Shown here piece by piece: positions 36,323-46,439 of a stretch of DNA of 64,000 nt. Within the stretch, counting starts at the first letter, position 1, and each line of letters opens with the position of its first letter. The translations under genes and the position numbers were made by a program. The DNA is taken from positions 112,205-176,204 of the forward strand of contig JAJZED010000005.1 in assembly GCA_021805775.1 (NCBI GenBank). The letters are read 5' to 3'. The notes under the pieces were generated by a model. The model worked only from the letters and a program-made list of their open reading frames with translations. It had not been told where the DNA came from and did not search any database. This DNA is from a bacterium. Lineage in GTDB: Bacteria; Vulcanimicrobiota; Vulcanimicrobiia; Vulcanimicrobiales; Vulcanimicrobiaceae.

Positions 36323-37368
36323 CTGCCGCCTACGATTTCGCGTTGCCTCGCGAGTCGATCGCGCAGCACCCGGCGCCCCATCGCGATGAGAGCCGCCTCT
36401 TCGTGCTTTCACAGAGCGGGGCCGAGCGCCATCGCCTCTTTCGCGATCTCGACCGAGTGCTGCGCCCCGACGATCTCGTCGTGCTCAACGAGACGGCCGT
36501 CATACATGCCCGTCTCAACGGTCGACTCGCCGGCGGAGGGCGCGCGGAGCTCCTGCTCTTGCATCCGGTCGGTTCGCTCCGTTATGACGGTGCGGCGCGT
36601 CGCTGGTACGCGCTCGCGCGCCCCGGACGTCGACTACGCGAAGGCGCTCGGGTGACGTTCGGAGAGGAAGGCGAAGCGGTCGTTCGTGCGGTCCACGAAG
36701 ACGGCCGGCGAGAGGTGGAGTTCTTTTTTCGCGGAGCCTTTGACGAAACGATCGAGCGAATCGGGCTTATGCCGTTGCCGCCGTACATTCACAGCGATGA
36801 AGAAGAAGATCGCAAACGCTATCAAAGTATTTTTGCACGCGTTCCGGGAAGCGTTGCAGCGCCGACTGCATCGCTCCATTTCTCTCCCGAACTGCTCCTT
36901 CGGCTCGACGAACGAGGAATCGAGCGGCGCACGCTCGTGCTCGATATCGGCCTTGGAACCTTTCGGCCAATCGCCACCGAGCGCATCGACGACCACGAAA
37001 TGCACGAAGAACGCTACGATATTCCCGTCGCAACCGTTGCGGCGATCGAGGCGGCGAAACGCTCCGGGCGGCGGATCGTTGCGGTTGGAACGACGGTTTT
37101 GCGTGCGCTCGAGGGCTGCGCGCTCGAACGGGGGGGCGTTGTCGCCGGCGAAGGATCGACGAAATGTTTTATCAGTCCCGGATTTGAATTTCAAGTCGTC
37201 GATGCGTTAGTGACGAATTTTCATTTGCCGCGCTCGTCGCTCCTCGTTCTCGTCAGTGCATTCTCCGGACGCGAGCGAATGCTCGATGCATATCGGGAGG
37301 CGGTGGAGCGGTCGTATCGCTTCTTTTCGTTCGGCGATGCAATGTTTTTAGAGCGCGACGCAAAGTGA
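36307..37368 (+). CDS. queA: S-adenosylmethionine:tRNA ribosyltransferase-isomerase
   Basis: Queuosine pathway enzyme transferring ribose from SAM to preQ1-tRNA, about 350 aa. YDFALPRESIAQHP starts the family core; NETAVIHARL, MPLPPYI, APTASLHF, LHVG-like LDIGLGTFRP, FHLPRSSLLVLVSAF and the terminal FFSFGDAM all match. No ATG/GTG/TTG lies at the right distance. ATT 36307 or the CTA at 36319 (overlapping the pilZ TAA) would give normal N-termini, while TTG 36343 would remove core residues. ATT is used here as a placeholder. Confidence 0.9.
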   Translation: MDERLTAAYDFALPRESIAQHPAPHRDESRLFVLSQSGAERHRLFRDLDRVLRPDDLVVLNETAVIHARLNGRLAGGGRAELLLLHPVGSLRYDGAARRWYALARPGRRLREGARVTFGEEGEAVVRAVHEDGRREVEFFFRGAFDETIERIGLMPLPPYIHSDEEEDRKRYQSIFARVPGSVAAPTASLHFSPELLLRLDERGIERRTLVLDIGLGTFRPIATERIDDHEMHEERYDIPVATVAAIEAAKRSGRRIVAVGTTVLRALEGCALERGGVVAGEGSTKCFISPGFEFQVVDALVTNFHLPRSSLLVLVSAFSGRERMLDAYREAVERSYRFFSFGDAMFLERDAK

Positions 37369-38348
37369 GGTATGTCGGCTTCGATGCGCCCGGCGACCCG
37401 TCGGTGTTGCGCGTTCTCGAAGCTTCCGCCCCGCTCCCCGAGGCGGGCGAAGTTCAGATCGCCGTGGAGGCCGCTGGGGTCAGCCGTGCCGATGCACTGG
37501 GGCGACGCGGTCTCTACCCGCCGCCACCGGGACAGAGCTCGATTCTCGGCTTAGAGGTCGCCGGAACGATCGCGCAGCTCGGCGCAGGTGTCGAGCGATG
37601 GCGCATCGGCGATCGCGTCTGCGCGCTCTGCAACGGCGGCGGTTACGCCGAGCGGGCGGTCGTTCCGGAGGGCAGCGTGCTGCCGCTTCCCGAAAATTGG
37701 AGCGCAGTGGAGGGGGCGACGCTTCCCGAAAATGCGTTTACCGCCTACGATAATCTGGTCAATCGAGCGGGCCTCGAACCCGGAGATACGCTGCTCGTTC
37801 ACGGCGGAACCAGCGGTTTGGGCACGATGGCGATAGGGATCGCGCGCGCTCTTGGGGCACGCGTCTTCATCACCGCCGGGAGCGACCGAAAATGCGCGCG
37901 CGCCATCCAGCTTGGCGCCCATCGTGCGATCAACTATAAGACGACGGATTTTGTCGCCTCGGCGCTCGCCTATACCAACGGTCGCGGCGTCGACATCGTC
38001 CTCGACCTCGTCGGCGGCGAGTACGTCTCGCGCGATCTTTCCGCCCTTGCAACCGAAGGGCGAATTATCGTGCTCTCTACGATGGGTGGGAGCGAGACGC
38101 GGCTCGATCTTTCGCTCCTCCTACGCAAGCGAGCTCGCGTGATCGGCTCTTCATTGCGTGGGCAGAGCAACGCTCAAAAAGCGCAGATTGCGCTCGACCT
38201 CCAGCAAGCGATATGGCCGCTCCTCCAAGCGCGTCGGCCGATCGCTCCGGTCGTCGACTCCGTCTATCCGTTCGCGCGGGCGCAGGAAGCGCACGAGCGG
38301 TTGGAATCCTCCGAACACATCGGAAAGATTGTTTTAGTACCCGTCTAA
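37365..38348 (+). CDS. NADPH:quinone oxidoreductase-like MDR zinc-independent reductase
   Basis: 327-aa medium-chain reductase. An N-terminal GroES-like domain contains AAGVSRADALGRRGLYPPPPG, and a Rossmann domain carries LVHGGTSGLGTMAIGIARALGA near 145. The catalytic and structural zinc ligands are absent, as in the QOR/PIG3 subgroup. GTG start overlapping the queA stop (GTGA). Substrate not predictable. Confidence 0.9.
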   Translation: MRYVGFDAPGDPSVLRVLEASAPLPEAGEVQIAVEAAGVSRADALGRRGLYPPPPGQSSILGLEVAGTIAQLGAGVERWRIGDRVCALCNGGGYAERAVVPEGSVLPLPENWSAVEGATLPENAFTAYDNLVNRAGLEPGDTLLVHGGTSGLGTMAIGIARALGARVFITAGSDRKCARAIQLGAHRAINYKTTDFVASALAYTNGRGVDIVLDLVGGEYVSRDLSALATEGRIIVLSTMGGSETRLDLSLLLRKRARVIGSSLRGQSNAQKAQIALDLQQAIWPLLQARRPIAPVVDSVYPFARAQEAHERLESSEHIGKIVLVPV

Positions 38349-38393
38349 CGAAGAACGCATAAGAATCCGTCGATGCAAAGAAAGGTCATCCGC

Positions 38394-38981
38394 ATGCACG
38401 CATATACACCGAAGAAGTGGGAACTCGCCGGGCTCACCGGGATCTCCGACGATACGCTGAGCATTCATTTCGGCCTCTACGAAGGCTACGTAAAAAACAC
38501 CAACCTCCTCAACGAACAGTTGGCCGCTATTCGGTTAGCCGGTAAAAATGTCGGCGCGGATCCTGCCTTTGCCGAACTCGTCCGCCGGTTAGGCTTCGAA
38601 TACAACGGCATGCGCCTGCACGAATATTACTTCGATAATCTCGCAAAAGGTTCGAACGATCTTGCAGGTGGTAAGTTATATAACGCGCTCGGCGAGAATT
38701 TCGGAAGCTTCGAAGCCTGGAAAAAAGACTTCGCGGCGGTCGGTGGTATGCGTGGAATCGGCTGGGCGATAGCGTATTACGATCCGCACGGGAAAACGGT
38801 GAGCAATCACTGGATAGCCGAACACGAAATCGGGAACCCGGCGGGTTTTATTCCGCTGGTAGTGATGGATGTTTGGGAGCACGCTTTTATTCGCGATTAT
38901 AAACCTTCAGAGCGTGGAAAATATATCGAATCGTTTTTCGCGAACCTTAACTGGAAGGCGTGCGAAGCGCGCCTTCCCTAG
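38394..38981 (+). CDS. Fe/Mn superoxide dismutase
   Basis: 195 aa from the ATG at 38394, preceded by GAAAGG 8 bp upstream. An earlier in-frame ATG at 38373 lacks a ribosome site. Metal ligands H25, H76, D159 (VVMDVWEHAF) and H163 are all present, with Y33-region and W-containing second-sphere residues. Whether Fe or Mn is bound cannot be told by eye. The 3' end overlaps the convergent NFACT gene by 35 bp. Confidence 0.95.
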   Translation: MHAYTPKKWELAGLTGISDDTLSIHFGLYEGYVKNTNLLNEQLAAIRLAGKNVGADPAFAELVRRLGFEYNGMRLHEYYFDNLAKGSNDLAGGKLYNALGENFGSFEAWKKDFAAVGGMRGIGWAIAYYDPHGKTVSNHWIAEHEIGNPAGFIPLVVMDVWEHAFIRDYKPSERGKYIESFFANLNWKACEARLP

Positions 38982-40515
38982 TCACAAGTGCCGCGCGCGC
39001 GCGTTCGGGGACGCCGATCAGCGCGCGCGCATTCGTATAATAGACGAGCCCCGGCGCTCCTCCGCGCTGTTTTCGAACGTGTTTGCGCTTCGTTACTTCG
39101 ACGTCGACTTTCGCGCTCGCGCTCCCCTTTGAGAAGAGCGCGGCGCAATCGGCTGCAAGCCCCAGCGCCGCGTCGTCCTCGGCGATCTCGTGATCGCATT
39201 GCAGGATGACATGCGCGCCCGGAATGCCCTTTGCGTGAAACCAGCGGTCCTCGGGGCGTGCGATGCGAAAAGTAAGGTCGGCATTTTGCTCGGGCGACCT
39301 ACCGATGAGAATGCGTACGCCGGGGCGCACGTTCACCTCGCGTGGCGGGGTGCTCTTCCGAGCCTTTATCTTGCGTGCCGTGACGCGATGGCGGTTCGCT
39401 TCGAAGGCACTTTCGAATGCGCGACTTACCTCGGCAAGAAGGTCGGGTTCGACGCGCGAGGCCTCCCACTGCAGGCTGCGCGCTCCTTCGATACGTTCCT
39501 CGAGGCGTGCGAGTGCGGGCTCGAGCCGTTCCGCGCGTTCGCCGAGGGAGCGATAACGTTCGAAGATCCGAAGCGCTTCCTCCTTGAGCGCTCGTCGTTC
39601 CTCGGGAGGGCGTTGGTGAAGGCCGGCGTAGACCGCTTCCCCTGCGCTGCGCAACGCGTCGCGTTCGCCGATCTCCGCGATGCGCTCGCGAATCTGTGCG
39701 GCGTCGCGTTCGTCGGCGGCGAGGCGTTTCCCGATTCGCGCGACGAGTTGTTCGCGACGCGCGGCAGCCGATGGCGCGGCGCCCCGATCCCCGGCGATCC
39801 CCTGCATCTCGGCAAAAAGCGCAAGTACTGAAGGTTCGCGGCTCTCGATCGCATCGACGATGGGGAGCGGAACGAGATGCGCCTGGAGGAGGCGCCCTTC
39901 GCTACTCCGGTAGACGTAGAGATCGGCGAGCCGCTCGATCGACGATTCGATCTCTTCGACGATGCGTTCGGCATCGGGCCCGTACGCGCGAACGAGGGTG
40001 CGGGGAGTACGTAGACGCTCGTCGAGCGGCGGCGCTTCGTAGGGATCGCCTTCAAGAACGGTTCGCCGCGCATTTGCGGCGGCGTCGAAATTTTGGAGCG
40101 CGGAGACGATACGCCCGTCTTCACCGAGCAGGAGCGCGTTTCCGAAGCGCGGGATCAGTTCGAGGATAAGGTCGTGAAAGCGCGCGACGCCGAATCGCGA
40201 GCGCGTACCCATGCGCAGACGAAGAACGCGGTCGTTTCGGCGCGAGGATATCTCGAGTACGCGCGCTCCGACGAGACGATCGCGGAGGGCGCGCCCAAAG
40301 CCGGGGCCCTCTTCGAGCGGAAGCTCGGGGACGAACGCGACGCTCGGCGTCGGATCGAAACACGCGATTGCCAGGCGGCGAGGGCCGCCCGTGCATTCGA
40401 AGCGCAGCACGATGCGTCGGTCGAAACTCGTGGTTGCCGCGCTGCAGCGAGCTCCGCGTAATGCGCCGAGGAGTTCGAGAGCGCAGCGACGCAGAAGCAG
40501 CCAATCCGTGTACAC
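38947..40515 (-). CDS. NFACT family protein (RqcH/Rqc2 homologue)
   Basis: 522 aa. N-terminal NFACT-N fold (about 1-230), long coiled-coil middle with HhH (about 250-400), and an NFACT-R domain whose DRWFHAKGIPGAHVIL and AADCAALFSKGSASAKVDVEVTK are the family signatures. RqcH tags stalled nascent chains with alanine on 50S subunits. Adjacent gmk-rpoZ is a common neighbour. The GTG at 40515 gives MYTDWLLLRR; GTG 40524 is possible. Its start codon and that of the divergent lipoprotein lie in one palindrome, GTGTACAC. Confidence 0.92.
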   Translation of the reverse strand: MYTDWLLLRRCALELLGALRGARCSAATTSFDRRIVLRFECTGGPRRLAIACFDPTPSVAFVPELPLEEGPGFGRALRDRLVGARVLEISSRRNDRVLRLRMGTRSRFGVARFHDLILELIPRFGNALLLGEDGRIVSALQNFDAAANARRTVLEGDPYEAPPLDERLRTPRTLVRAYGPDAERIVEEIESSIERLADLYVYRSSEGRLLQAHLVPLPIVDAIESREPSVLALFAEMQGIAGDRGAAPSAAARREQLVARIGKRLAADERDAAQIRERIAEIGERDALRSAGEAVYAGLHQRPPEERRALKEEALRIFERYRSLGERAERLEPALARLEERIEGARSLQWEASRVEPDLLAEVSRAFESAFEANRHRVTARKIKARKSTPPREVNVRPGVRILIGRSPEQNADLTFRIARPEDRWFHAKGIPGAHVILQCDHEIAEDDAALGLAADCAALFSKGSASAKVDVEVTKRKHVRKQRGGAPGLVYYTNARALIGVPERARAALVTREGALRTPSS

Positions 40516-40978
40516 TCGCAGCACCGTTCCGCTTCCGGCCCCTTCGACCCGCCTTCGCGCTGCGGCGTTGATCGCGGGGCTCGTTCTTTCGGCGTGTAGC
40601 GGCGCGGCGACGGGCCCGGCCGGGTGGCGGCAGAGCTCTCCGGAGAGATGGGTCTCCACCAAACACCCGGGCGAGCGGCTGCGCGCGAGCCAGATGCCCT
40701 TCCGGGGTGCGCCCTCCGAACTGGCGAGCCGGATCCTCGAGAGCGTCGTGCTCGCTCCGGGGGCAGGGAAAATGCTGGGTACGCATGCGATGAAGGAGTG
40801 CCCAGGGGCAGCCGGAGAGATCGATTTTCTCCGAAAGAGCCCACCGCGCCGCATCGTCGTCTTTTTTTCGATTCGTAACGATCTCGCATACCAGATTCGC
40901 TGGAGCGGCGCACCGGGGGATGCGTTGCCCCCCGAGGTGCTCGCCTTCGCGCAGTCCCGGCTCTGTCGCGTCATCTGA
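40508..40978 (+). CDS. Hypothetical lipoprotein
   Basis: 156 aa from a GTG. Signal peptide about 1-28 with lipobox LSAC, so probably lipid-anchored after cleavage. The mature part (about 125 aa) shows no family I recognise. It contains a possible amphipathic helix and ends in RIRWSG..LCRVI-like sequence. Start overlaps the divergent NFACT gene by 8 bp; the nearest later start (TTG 40567) would leave too short a signal. Confidence 0.7.
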   Translation: MYTRSTVPLPAPSTRLRAAALIAGLVLSACSGAATGPAGWRQSSPERWVSTKHPGERLRASQMPFRGAPSELASRILESVVLAPGAGKMLGTHAMKECPGAAGEIDFLRKSPPRRIVVFFSIRNDLAYQIRWSGAPGDALPPEVLAFAQSRLCRVI

Positions 40979-41018
40979 TGCCGGCGTTGCGACGAGGGAT
41001 TCGCTGCGTGCTTGGCGT

Positions 41019-41669
41019 ATGAAGCAAGGGACGTCGGTGGGAGGGCGTGCGATTATCGGCCCGGGCTTGCTCTTTGTTATCTCCGGTCCCTCGGGTGCGG
41101 GGAAAGATACGCTAGTAGATGCGCTCCGCGCGCGGTTGCCGACGCTTCGCTACTCGGTCTCCGCAACGACGCGGGAACCGCGACCGGGCGAACGAGATGG
41201 AGAGCATTATTTCTTCATCTCACGCGAGGAGTTTCAAGGGCGTCTGGACGTCGGCGGGTTCCTTGAGTGGCGCGAGTACAACGGAAATGCGTACGGAACG
41301 CCGCGCTCGTACATCGAGGCAACGCTCCGCGACGGGTTCGATGTCGTCATGAAACCGGAGGTCAACGGGGCGATGGCGATCGTTCGTGCCTTCCCGGAGG
41401 CCGTCTCGATATTCGTTCTGCCGGATAAATTCTCGAATTTACGCAGACGTTTGCTCGAACGTCGTACGGAAAGCAACGAAGAAATTGCACGTCGGCTGGC
41501 GATCGCGCACGAAGAGATCAGGTTCATTCGAGATTTTGATTATCTCGTCATCAATCAGGAACGACGTTCGGAAGAAGCGGTCGACGACCTAGCTGCGATC
41601 TTCCGAGCCGAGCGGATGCGCATTCACAGAGTTCCCGACGACTCGCTCGAGAGCGTCACGCAATCGTAA
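41019..41669 (+). CDS. gmk: Guanylate kinase
   Basis: Converts GMP to GDP with ATP, 216 aa. P-loop SGPSGAGKDTLV near 22, the GMP-binding SVSATTREPRPGERDGEHYFF, and YGTPRSYIE. The ATG at 41019 is used; the frame upstream overlaps the lipoprotein. 31 bp before rpoZ, the usual gmk-rpoZ order. Confidence 0.97.
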   Translation: MKQGTSVGGRAIIGPGLLFVISGPSGAGKDTLVDALRARLPTLRYSVSATTREPRPGERDGEHYFFISREEFQGRLDVGGFLEWREYNGNAYGTPRSYIEATLRDGFDVVMKPEVNGAMAIVRAFPEAVSIFVLPDKFSNLRRRLLERRTESNEEIARRLAIAHEEIRFIRDFDYLVINQERRSEEAVDDLAAIFRAERMRIHRVPDDSLESVTQS

Positions 41670-41700
41670 ACACGCGCTAATAGAACGGATAGAACAAATC

Positions 41701-41973
41701 ATGAGCAAGCGAATATTTGGCGACCTTGACGGGCTGATGGAGCATGCCGACTCGAAATTCACGCTGGTGAATGTCGCGATGCTGCGCGCCCGCCAGCTCA
41801 ATAACTGGATCCGCATGGAAGAAACTCCGCCGATGGAGCGCCGCGAATATTTCGCGAGCGAACCGCTCGTCGATCGCGATGCGGCGAACCGAAACAAACC
41901 CGTCTCGATTGCGCTCGATGAGATTGCCGCAGGGAAGATCGAGTACACGCGCACGCGCGAAGGCATTAAATAG
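41701..41973 (+). CDS. rpoZ: DNA-directed RNA polymerase omega subunit
   Basis: 90-aa small subunit that assists beta' folding. The N-terminal LVNVAMLRARQLNNW region corresponds to the RpoZ/Rpb6 core, and the position right after gmk agrees. ATG start. 6 bp before glmS. Confidence 0.85.
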   Translation: MSKRIFGDLDGLMEHADSKFTLVNVAMLRARQLNNWIRMEETPPMERREYFASEPLVDRDAANRNKPVSIALDEIAAGKIEYTRTREGIK

Positions 41974-41979
41974 TAAGTC

Positions 41980-43818
41980 ATGTGCGGGATCGTCGGGTAC
42001 GTCGGGCCAAAAAATGCAGTCCCATTCCTTCTCGACGCGCTCTCGCGCCTGGAATATCGCGGATACGATAGTGCCGGCGTCGCCGCGATCGACGAAAGCG
42101 GCCGATTGGTCGGCTCCAAGGCCGAAGGAAAGCTCGCGCGTCTCTCCGAGCGATTGCAGAATGAATCGACGGTTGCCGGGCGCATCGGCCTAGGGCACAC
42201 GCGCTGGGCGACGCACGGTCGTCCATCCGACGCCAACGCCCACCCCCACCTCGATTGTAGCGGTCGGATCGCCGTGGTGCACAACGGCATCATCGAAAAT
42301 TATGCGATGTTGCGCGCCGGCCTCATCGCACGCGGTCACCATTTTGCCAGCGAGACGGACACCGAGGTGCTCGCCCATCTCATCGAACAGCACTATGACG
42401 GCGATCTCGCCGGTGCCGTTCGTCGTACGTTACGCGAAGTCGTCGGCGCCTATGCCTTGGGCGTTATGAGCAGCGAGAGTCCGGAGCATTTGGTTTTTGC
42501 TCGCAACGGCGCGAGCCCACTGGTAATAGGCTTCGGCGAGGGCGAAATGTTCGTCGCATCCGATACCCCGGCGATTCTTCCATACACGCGTAAGGAAATC
42601 GTTCTCGAAGAGGGCGAGATGGCGGTCGTTGCGAGCGACGGTGTCGTTGTCACCGACTACGAAGGCAAGCGCGTCGATCGCAAAATTTCCTTAGTGACCT
42701 GGGATGCGAGCTCGGCCGAAAAAGGCGGGTTCAAGCATTTCATGCTCAAGGAAATTTTCGAGCAACCGAACGTCATTAAAGAAACGCTTGCCGGGCGTAT
42801 CGACGACGCGCTCGACGTACGGCTCGAAAACGAATTACATGGTTTAGACGAAAAACTGCCATCGATTGCTAAAATTGCGATTACGGGGTGCGGAACGGCA
42901 TATTACGCCGGTATGGTCGGGATGTATTTACTTCGTTCGTTGGTTCGTCTTCCGGTTGAGATGGAACTAGCAAGTGAATTTCGCTACGGCGACCCGGTTA
43001 TCGACGGCTCGGCGCTGACGATTGCGATGTCGCAGTCGGGTGAGACTGCGGACACCGTAGAAGCGGTGCGCGTCGCGCGTTCGGCCGGGAGCGCGGTATT
43101 AGGCATCTGCAATAAATTGGGGTCGCATTTAACCCGCGTCGTCGACGCAACGCTTTTCACGCGCAGCGGCCCCGAGATCGGAGTTGCCGCAACGAAGACC
43201 TACGTAGCGCAGGTAACGGCGATGACGCTTTTTGCGCTCTATCTCGCGCGGCTTCGTAAGAGCGCGCCGCTCGAACGGCTGCGCGAAATCGCCGAAGGTA
43301 CGCGCCTACTGCCGGCCGCGGTCGATGCCGTGCTTAACGCCAGCGGCGATATTCGGAAGGTTGCAAAGAAGATTCGCAAAGCACACAGCGCGCTCTTCAT
43401 CGGCCGTTACATCAACTATCCAACGGCGTTGGAAGGCGCGCTCAAGCTCAAAGAGATCGCGTACCTCCATGCCGAGGGCTACGCGGCTGGCGAGATGAAG
43501 CACGGCCCGATTGCGCTCCTCGATGCGAGCGTACCGGTCATCGGCGTCGTGACGGATGGGCGGGTACGCGAGAAAATGCTCTCAAACCTCATGGAGTCGC
43601 GCGCGCGGGAAGCACCGGTGATCGTCGTAGCTAATCATGGCGACGACGAGGCCGCCGCAGTCGCCGACCATGTGTTTTGGGTTCCGAAGGTCGATGAGTT
43701 GCTGGCGCCGATCGTCAACGTTCTCCCGCTCCAGCTCCTGGCGTACCACATCGCCGACTTGGACGGCAAAGATGTCGATCAACCAAGGAATCTCGCAAAG
43801 ACCGTCACCGTCGAATAG
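41980..43818 (+). CDS. glmS: Glutamine-fructose-6-phosphate aminotransferase (isomerizing)
   Basis: 612 aa. N-terminal nucleophile Cys2 in [28 protein letters not shown], two SIS domains (about 290-425 and 460-600) with [10 protein letters not shown] and KHGPIALLD, and the terminal [11 protein letters not shown]. It produces glucosamine-6-phosphate, the substrate of GlmM encoded at 57.0 kb. No glmS ribozyme fits in the 6-bp leader. Confidence 0.98.
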   Translation: MCGIVGYVGPKNAVPFLLDALSRLEYRGYDSAGVAAIDESGRLVGSKAEGKLARLSERLQNESTVAGRIGLGHTRWATHGRPSDANAHPHLDCSGRIAVVHNGIIENYAMLRAGLIARGHHFASETDTEVLAHLIEQHYDGDLAGAVRRTLREVVGAYALGVMSSESPEHLVFARNGASPLVIGFGEGEMFVASDTPAILPYTRKEIVLEEGEMAVVASDGVVVTDYEGKRVDRKISLVTWDASSAEKGGFKHFMLKEIFEQPNVIKETLAGRIDDALDVRLENELHGLDEKLPSIAKIAITGCGTAYYAGMVGMYLLRSLVRLPVEMELASEFRYGDPVIDGSALTIAMSQSGETADTVEAVRVARSAGSAVLGICNKLGSHLTRVVDATLFTRSGPEIGVAATKTYVAQVTAMTLFALYLARLRKSAPLERLREIAEGTRLLPAAVDAVLNASGDIRKVAKKIRKAHSALFIGRYINYPTALEGALKLKEIAYLHAEGYAAGEMKHGPIALLDASVPVIGVVTDGRVREKMLSNLMESRAREAPVIVVANHGDDEAAAVADHVFWVPKVDELLAPIVNVLPLQLLAYHIADLDGKDVDQPRNLAKTVTVE

Positions 43819-43832
43819 CGAAGCCTGAGGTC

Positions 43833-44567
43833 GTGCAAAGAAATGATGGACGCGCCCTCGACCAGTTACGCCCCGTGCGGATTACCCCCAACCCCCTCGA
43901 TTTTGCCGAAGGCTCGGCGCTGATCGAGGTCGGTCGTACGCGGGTGCTCTGTGCTGCGACGATAGAAGACCGCGTTCCGCCCTGGCTGAAGGGCAAGGGG
44001 CTCGGCTGGATCACTGCCGAGTATGCGATGTTGCCTCGCGCGACGAGCGAACGGACCGCACGAGAGGCGGCGAAGGGTCGCCAAGGAGGGCGCACGCATG
44101 AAATTCAGAGGATCGTCGGCCGTTCGCTGCGTGCCGTCGTCGATACGACGAAGCTGGGCGAGCGCACGATCACGATCGACTGCGATGTTCTGCAAGCCGA
44201 CGGCGGCACGCGGACCGCATCGCTGACCGGCGCATGCGTCGCGTTGTCAATCGCTCTTTCGAAACGGTTTTCGCGCGCGCAGCGCGAGCGATGGCCGATG
44301 TTGGGCTTAGTCGGAGCGGTGAGCGTGGGAATCGTACACGGTACGCCGATTCTCGATCTCAATTACGAAGAAGATAGCAACGCGCACGTCGACATGAACG
44401 TCTTTATGACCGATGCCGGTAAATACGTCGAGTTGCAAGGCACCGCCGAGGCCGAGCCGTTCGGACGCCCCGAACTCGACCGTATGTTGGAGCTAGCGGC
44501 AAAGGGGATCGGCGAACTGTTCGAAATACAAAAAGAGGCGATCGAAAATGGCACGAGTGGAAGCTGA
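43833..44567 (+). CDS. rph: Ribonuclease PH
   Basis: 244-aa phosphorolytic 3'-5' exonuclease for tRNA maturation. [28 protein letters not shown], the phosphate-binding [22 protein letters not shown], and [18 protein letters not shown] start 14 bp after glmS. Several tRNA genes in the window encode no CCA, consistent with a need for 3' trimming and CCA addition. Confidence 0.97.
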   Translation: MQRNDGRALDQLRPVRITPNPLDFAEGSALIEVGRTRVLCAATIEDRVPPWLKGKGLGWITAEYAMLPRATSERTAREAAKGRQGGRTHEIQRIVGRSLRAVVDTTKLGERTITIDCDVLQADGGTRTASLTGACVALSIALSKRFSRAQRERWPMLGLVGAVSVGIVHGTPILDLNYEEDSNAHVDMNVFMTDAGKYVELQGTAEAEPFGRPELDRMLELAAKGIGELFEIQKEAIENGTSGS

Positions 44568-44883
44568 TCTTCGCGCTCTCTACGAGCGAGCCGATCGGTT
44601 TCACTTTAGCGACCCGTCGATGCGTTCGCTCCATCAACGGGTCGGAACAGCCATCGAATCGGAAAACTCGCCCGAAGCCCTTGAAGAAGCGTACCGAAAG
44701 GCTTTGCGACGGTATTTTACGGGCTTCGACGTTCAGACGCGCGCGCAACTTCGCGACCTCGACAAGCGTCTATCGGAGCTCGCGCAGGCTCAACTAAACT
44801 TCCACGCGGAGCGAAATGTCGCCGTCAAACGATTGGAGAATATCGGCGAGATGCTCGGCCTACTCGACGAGGCGATGGCCTAA
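44548..44883 (+). CDS. Small helical protein of unknown function
   Basis: 111 aa, rich in Glu, Arg, Leu and Ala, predicted mostly alpha-helical with a possible coiled coil at about 65-105. No signal peptide or transmembrane segment. No family recognised. It overlaps rph by 20 bp and ends 2 bp before mlaE, so it probably shares their transcript. Confidence 0.65.
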   Translation: MARVEADLRALYERADRFHFSDPSMRSLHQRVGTAIESENSPEALEEAYRKALRRYFTGFDVQTRAQLRDLDKRLSELAQAQLNFHAERNVAVKRLENIGEMLGLLDEAMA

Positions 44884-44885
44884 CA

Positions 44886-45662
44886 ATGCGTCTGCTCGAA
44901 CGCTTCGGCGAGGGGACGATTGCGTTTCTCGAGTATCTCGGTGGCATCTTTTCCCTCGTCGGCGAGAGCATTCGCTCGCTCGTCCACGCGCAGATTCGTT
45001 ATGCGGAGACGTTCGTTCAGAGCTACGAGCTGGGACTTGGCTCGTTGCTCATCGTCCTGCTCACCTCGCTCTTTACCGGCATGGTTATTTCGCTGGAATC
45101 GGCCCAGCAGGCGGTGCAGTTCGGAATCGGCAGCCTCGTCGGAGGAGCCGTTACCTACACCTCGGTCCGCGAACTGGGACCGATGCTTACCGCTGTCGTG
45201 GTCGCGGGGCGCGTCGGTTCGGCGATCGCCGCCGAGATCGGTTCGATGGTGGTGACCGAGCAGATCGATGCGTTACGGTCGATGGGGCTCTCGCCGGTCC
45301 GTTTTCTCGTCGTGCCGCGCCTTCTCGCCCTTGCGTTTATGCTGCCGTTGCTGACGATCTTCGCCGATATTATCTCGATCGTCGGCGGTATGTGGATCGC
45401 GCAGGCCTACGCGCACATCAATCCCGCGACGTTTATCTCCTCGGCTCGCCAGGCCGTCGGTTTTGACGACGTCGTTAAAGGGCTGGTGAAGGCGTTGGTT
45501 TTTGCATGCATAATCGCCTTCGTCGGCTGCTATCAGGGGCTCTCGACGCGTGGGGGCGCAGCCGGCGTTGGTCGAGCGACGACGAGCGCCGTCGTGATTT
45601 CAATTATCCTCATTTTCGGCACGAACTTCATCATGAGCTATCTGCTCTTTGGAGCGCACTAA
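44886..45662 (+). CDS. mlaE: MlaE-type ABC transporter permease
   Basis: 258 aa, five to six transmembrane helices, inner-membrane permease of a lipid transport system. Family signatures ALLTSLFTGMVISLE-like near 60 and RELGPMLTAVVVAGRVGSAIAAEIGSM near 95, followed by EQIDALRSMGLSPVRFLVVPR. First of mlaE-mlaF-mlaD. Confidence 0.95.
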   Translation: MRLLERFGEGTIAFLEYLGGIFSLVGESIRSLVHAQIRYAETFVQSYELGLGSLLIVLLTSLFTGMVISLESAQQAVQFGIGSLVGGAVTYTSVRELGPMLTAVVVAGRVGSAIAAEIGSMVVTEQIDALRSMGLSPVRFLVVPRLLALAFMLPLLTIFADIISIVGGMWIAQAYAHINPATFISSARQAVGFDDVVKGLVKALVFACIIAFVGCYQGLSTRGGAAGVGRATTSAVVISIILIFGTNFIMSYLLFGAH

Positions 45663-45665
45663 CTC

Positions 45666-46424
45666 GTGGATGCATCGATCTACGCGCGACTGGACGATGT
45701 AACGCTCTCTTTCGGCGAGCACGTTATTTTGAAGAATTGCAACCTCGATATCGTGCGTGGCGCGATTACCTGCATCGTCGGTCTCTCCGGCGCCGGGAAA
45801 TCGACGATTCTTCGCCTCCTCGACGGCCTGATCGAACCCTCGAGCGGGCACGTCTATGTCGACGGGCACGATCTTTGCCACACGCCCGAGCGTAAGCTCG
45901 TCGATCTGCGGCAGAAAACCAGCCTTGCGTTCCAGTTTGCGGCCTTGCTCGATAGCCTCACGATCGGCGAAAACGTCGGTCTGCCGCTTCGCGAGCATAC
46001 GGCGCTTCCCGATGAAAAAATCCGTCACATCGTCGACGATGCACTCGAGAGCGTCGGCCTCCGTCACATCTATGACAGTTTGCCGAACGAGCTCTCGGGC
46101 GGAATGCTCAAACGCGCCGGCTTTGCGCGGGCGATCGTGACGCGCCCGGAACTCGTCCTCTACGACGAGCCGACGACCGGGCTCGATCCGATCGTCACCA
46201 ACCTGATCACCGATACCATCCTTCGCCTCCGAGAGAAACTCGACGGAACCGCCGTCGTAATATCGCACGATCTCCACTCGATCTTCCGGATGGCCGACTA
46301 CGTCGCCATGCTCTTCGAGGGGGCGATTATCGCCTACGGTCCGCGCGAGGAAATCCGCACCTCGACCAACCCATTCGTTCAGCAGTTCCTCACCGGCAGT
46401 GAGGTCGGCCCGATACCGGTGTAG
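45666..46424 (+). CDS. mlaF: MlaF-type ABC transporter ATP-binding protein
   Basis: 252 aa. Walker A GLSGAGKSTILR near 38, Q-loop after FQFAALLDSLT, signature ELSGGMLKRAGFARAI near 138, Walker B LVLYDEPTTGLDP and H-loop VVISHDL. GTG start 3 bp after mlaE. It energises MlaE and MlaD. Confidence 0.96.
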   Translation: MDASIYARLDDVTLSFGEHVILKNCNLDIVRGAITCIVGLSGAGKSTILRLLDGLIEPSSGHVYVDGHDLCHTPERKLVDLRQKTSLAFQFAALLDSLTIGENVGLPLREHTALPDEKIRHIVDDALESVGLRHIYDSLPNELSGGMLKRAGFARAIVTRPELVLYDEPTTGLDPIVTNLITDTILRLREKLDGTAVVISHDLHSIFRMADYVAMLFEGAIIAYGPREEIRTSTNPFVQQFLTGSEVGPIPV

Positions 46425-46439
46425 AAGGGAGCGCCTAGA

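Noticed and set aside
41974..41979. glmS ribozyme before glmS
   Set aside because: Only 6 bp separate rpoZ and glmS, far too short for the ribozyme.
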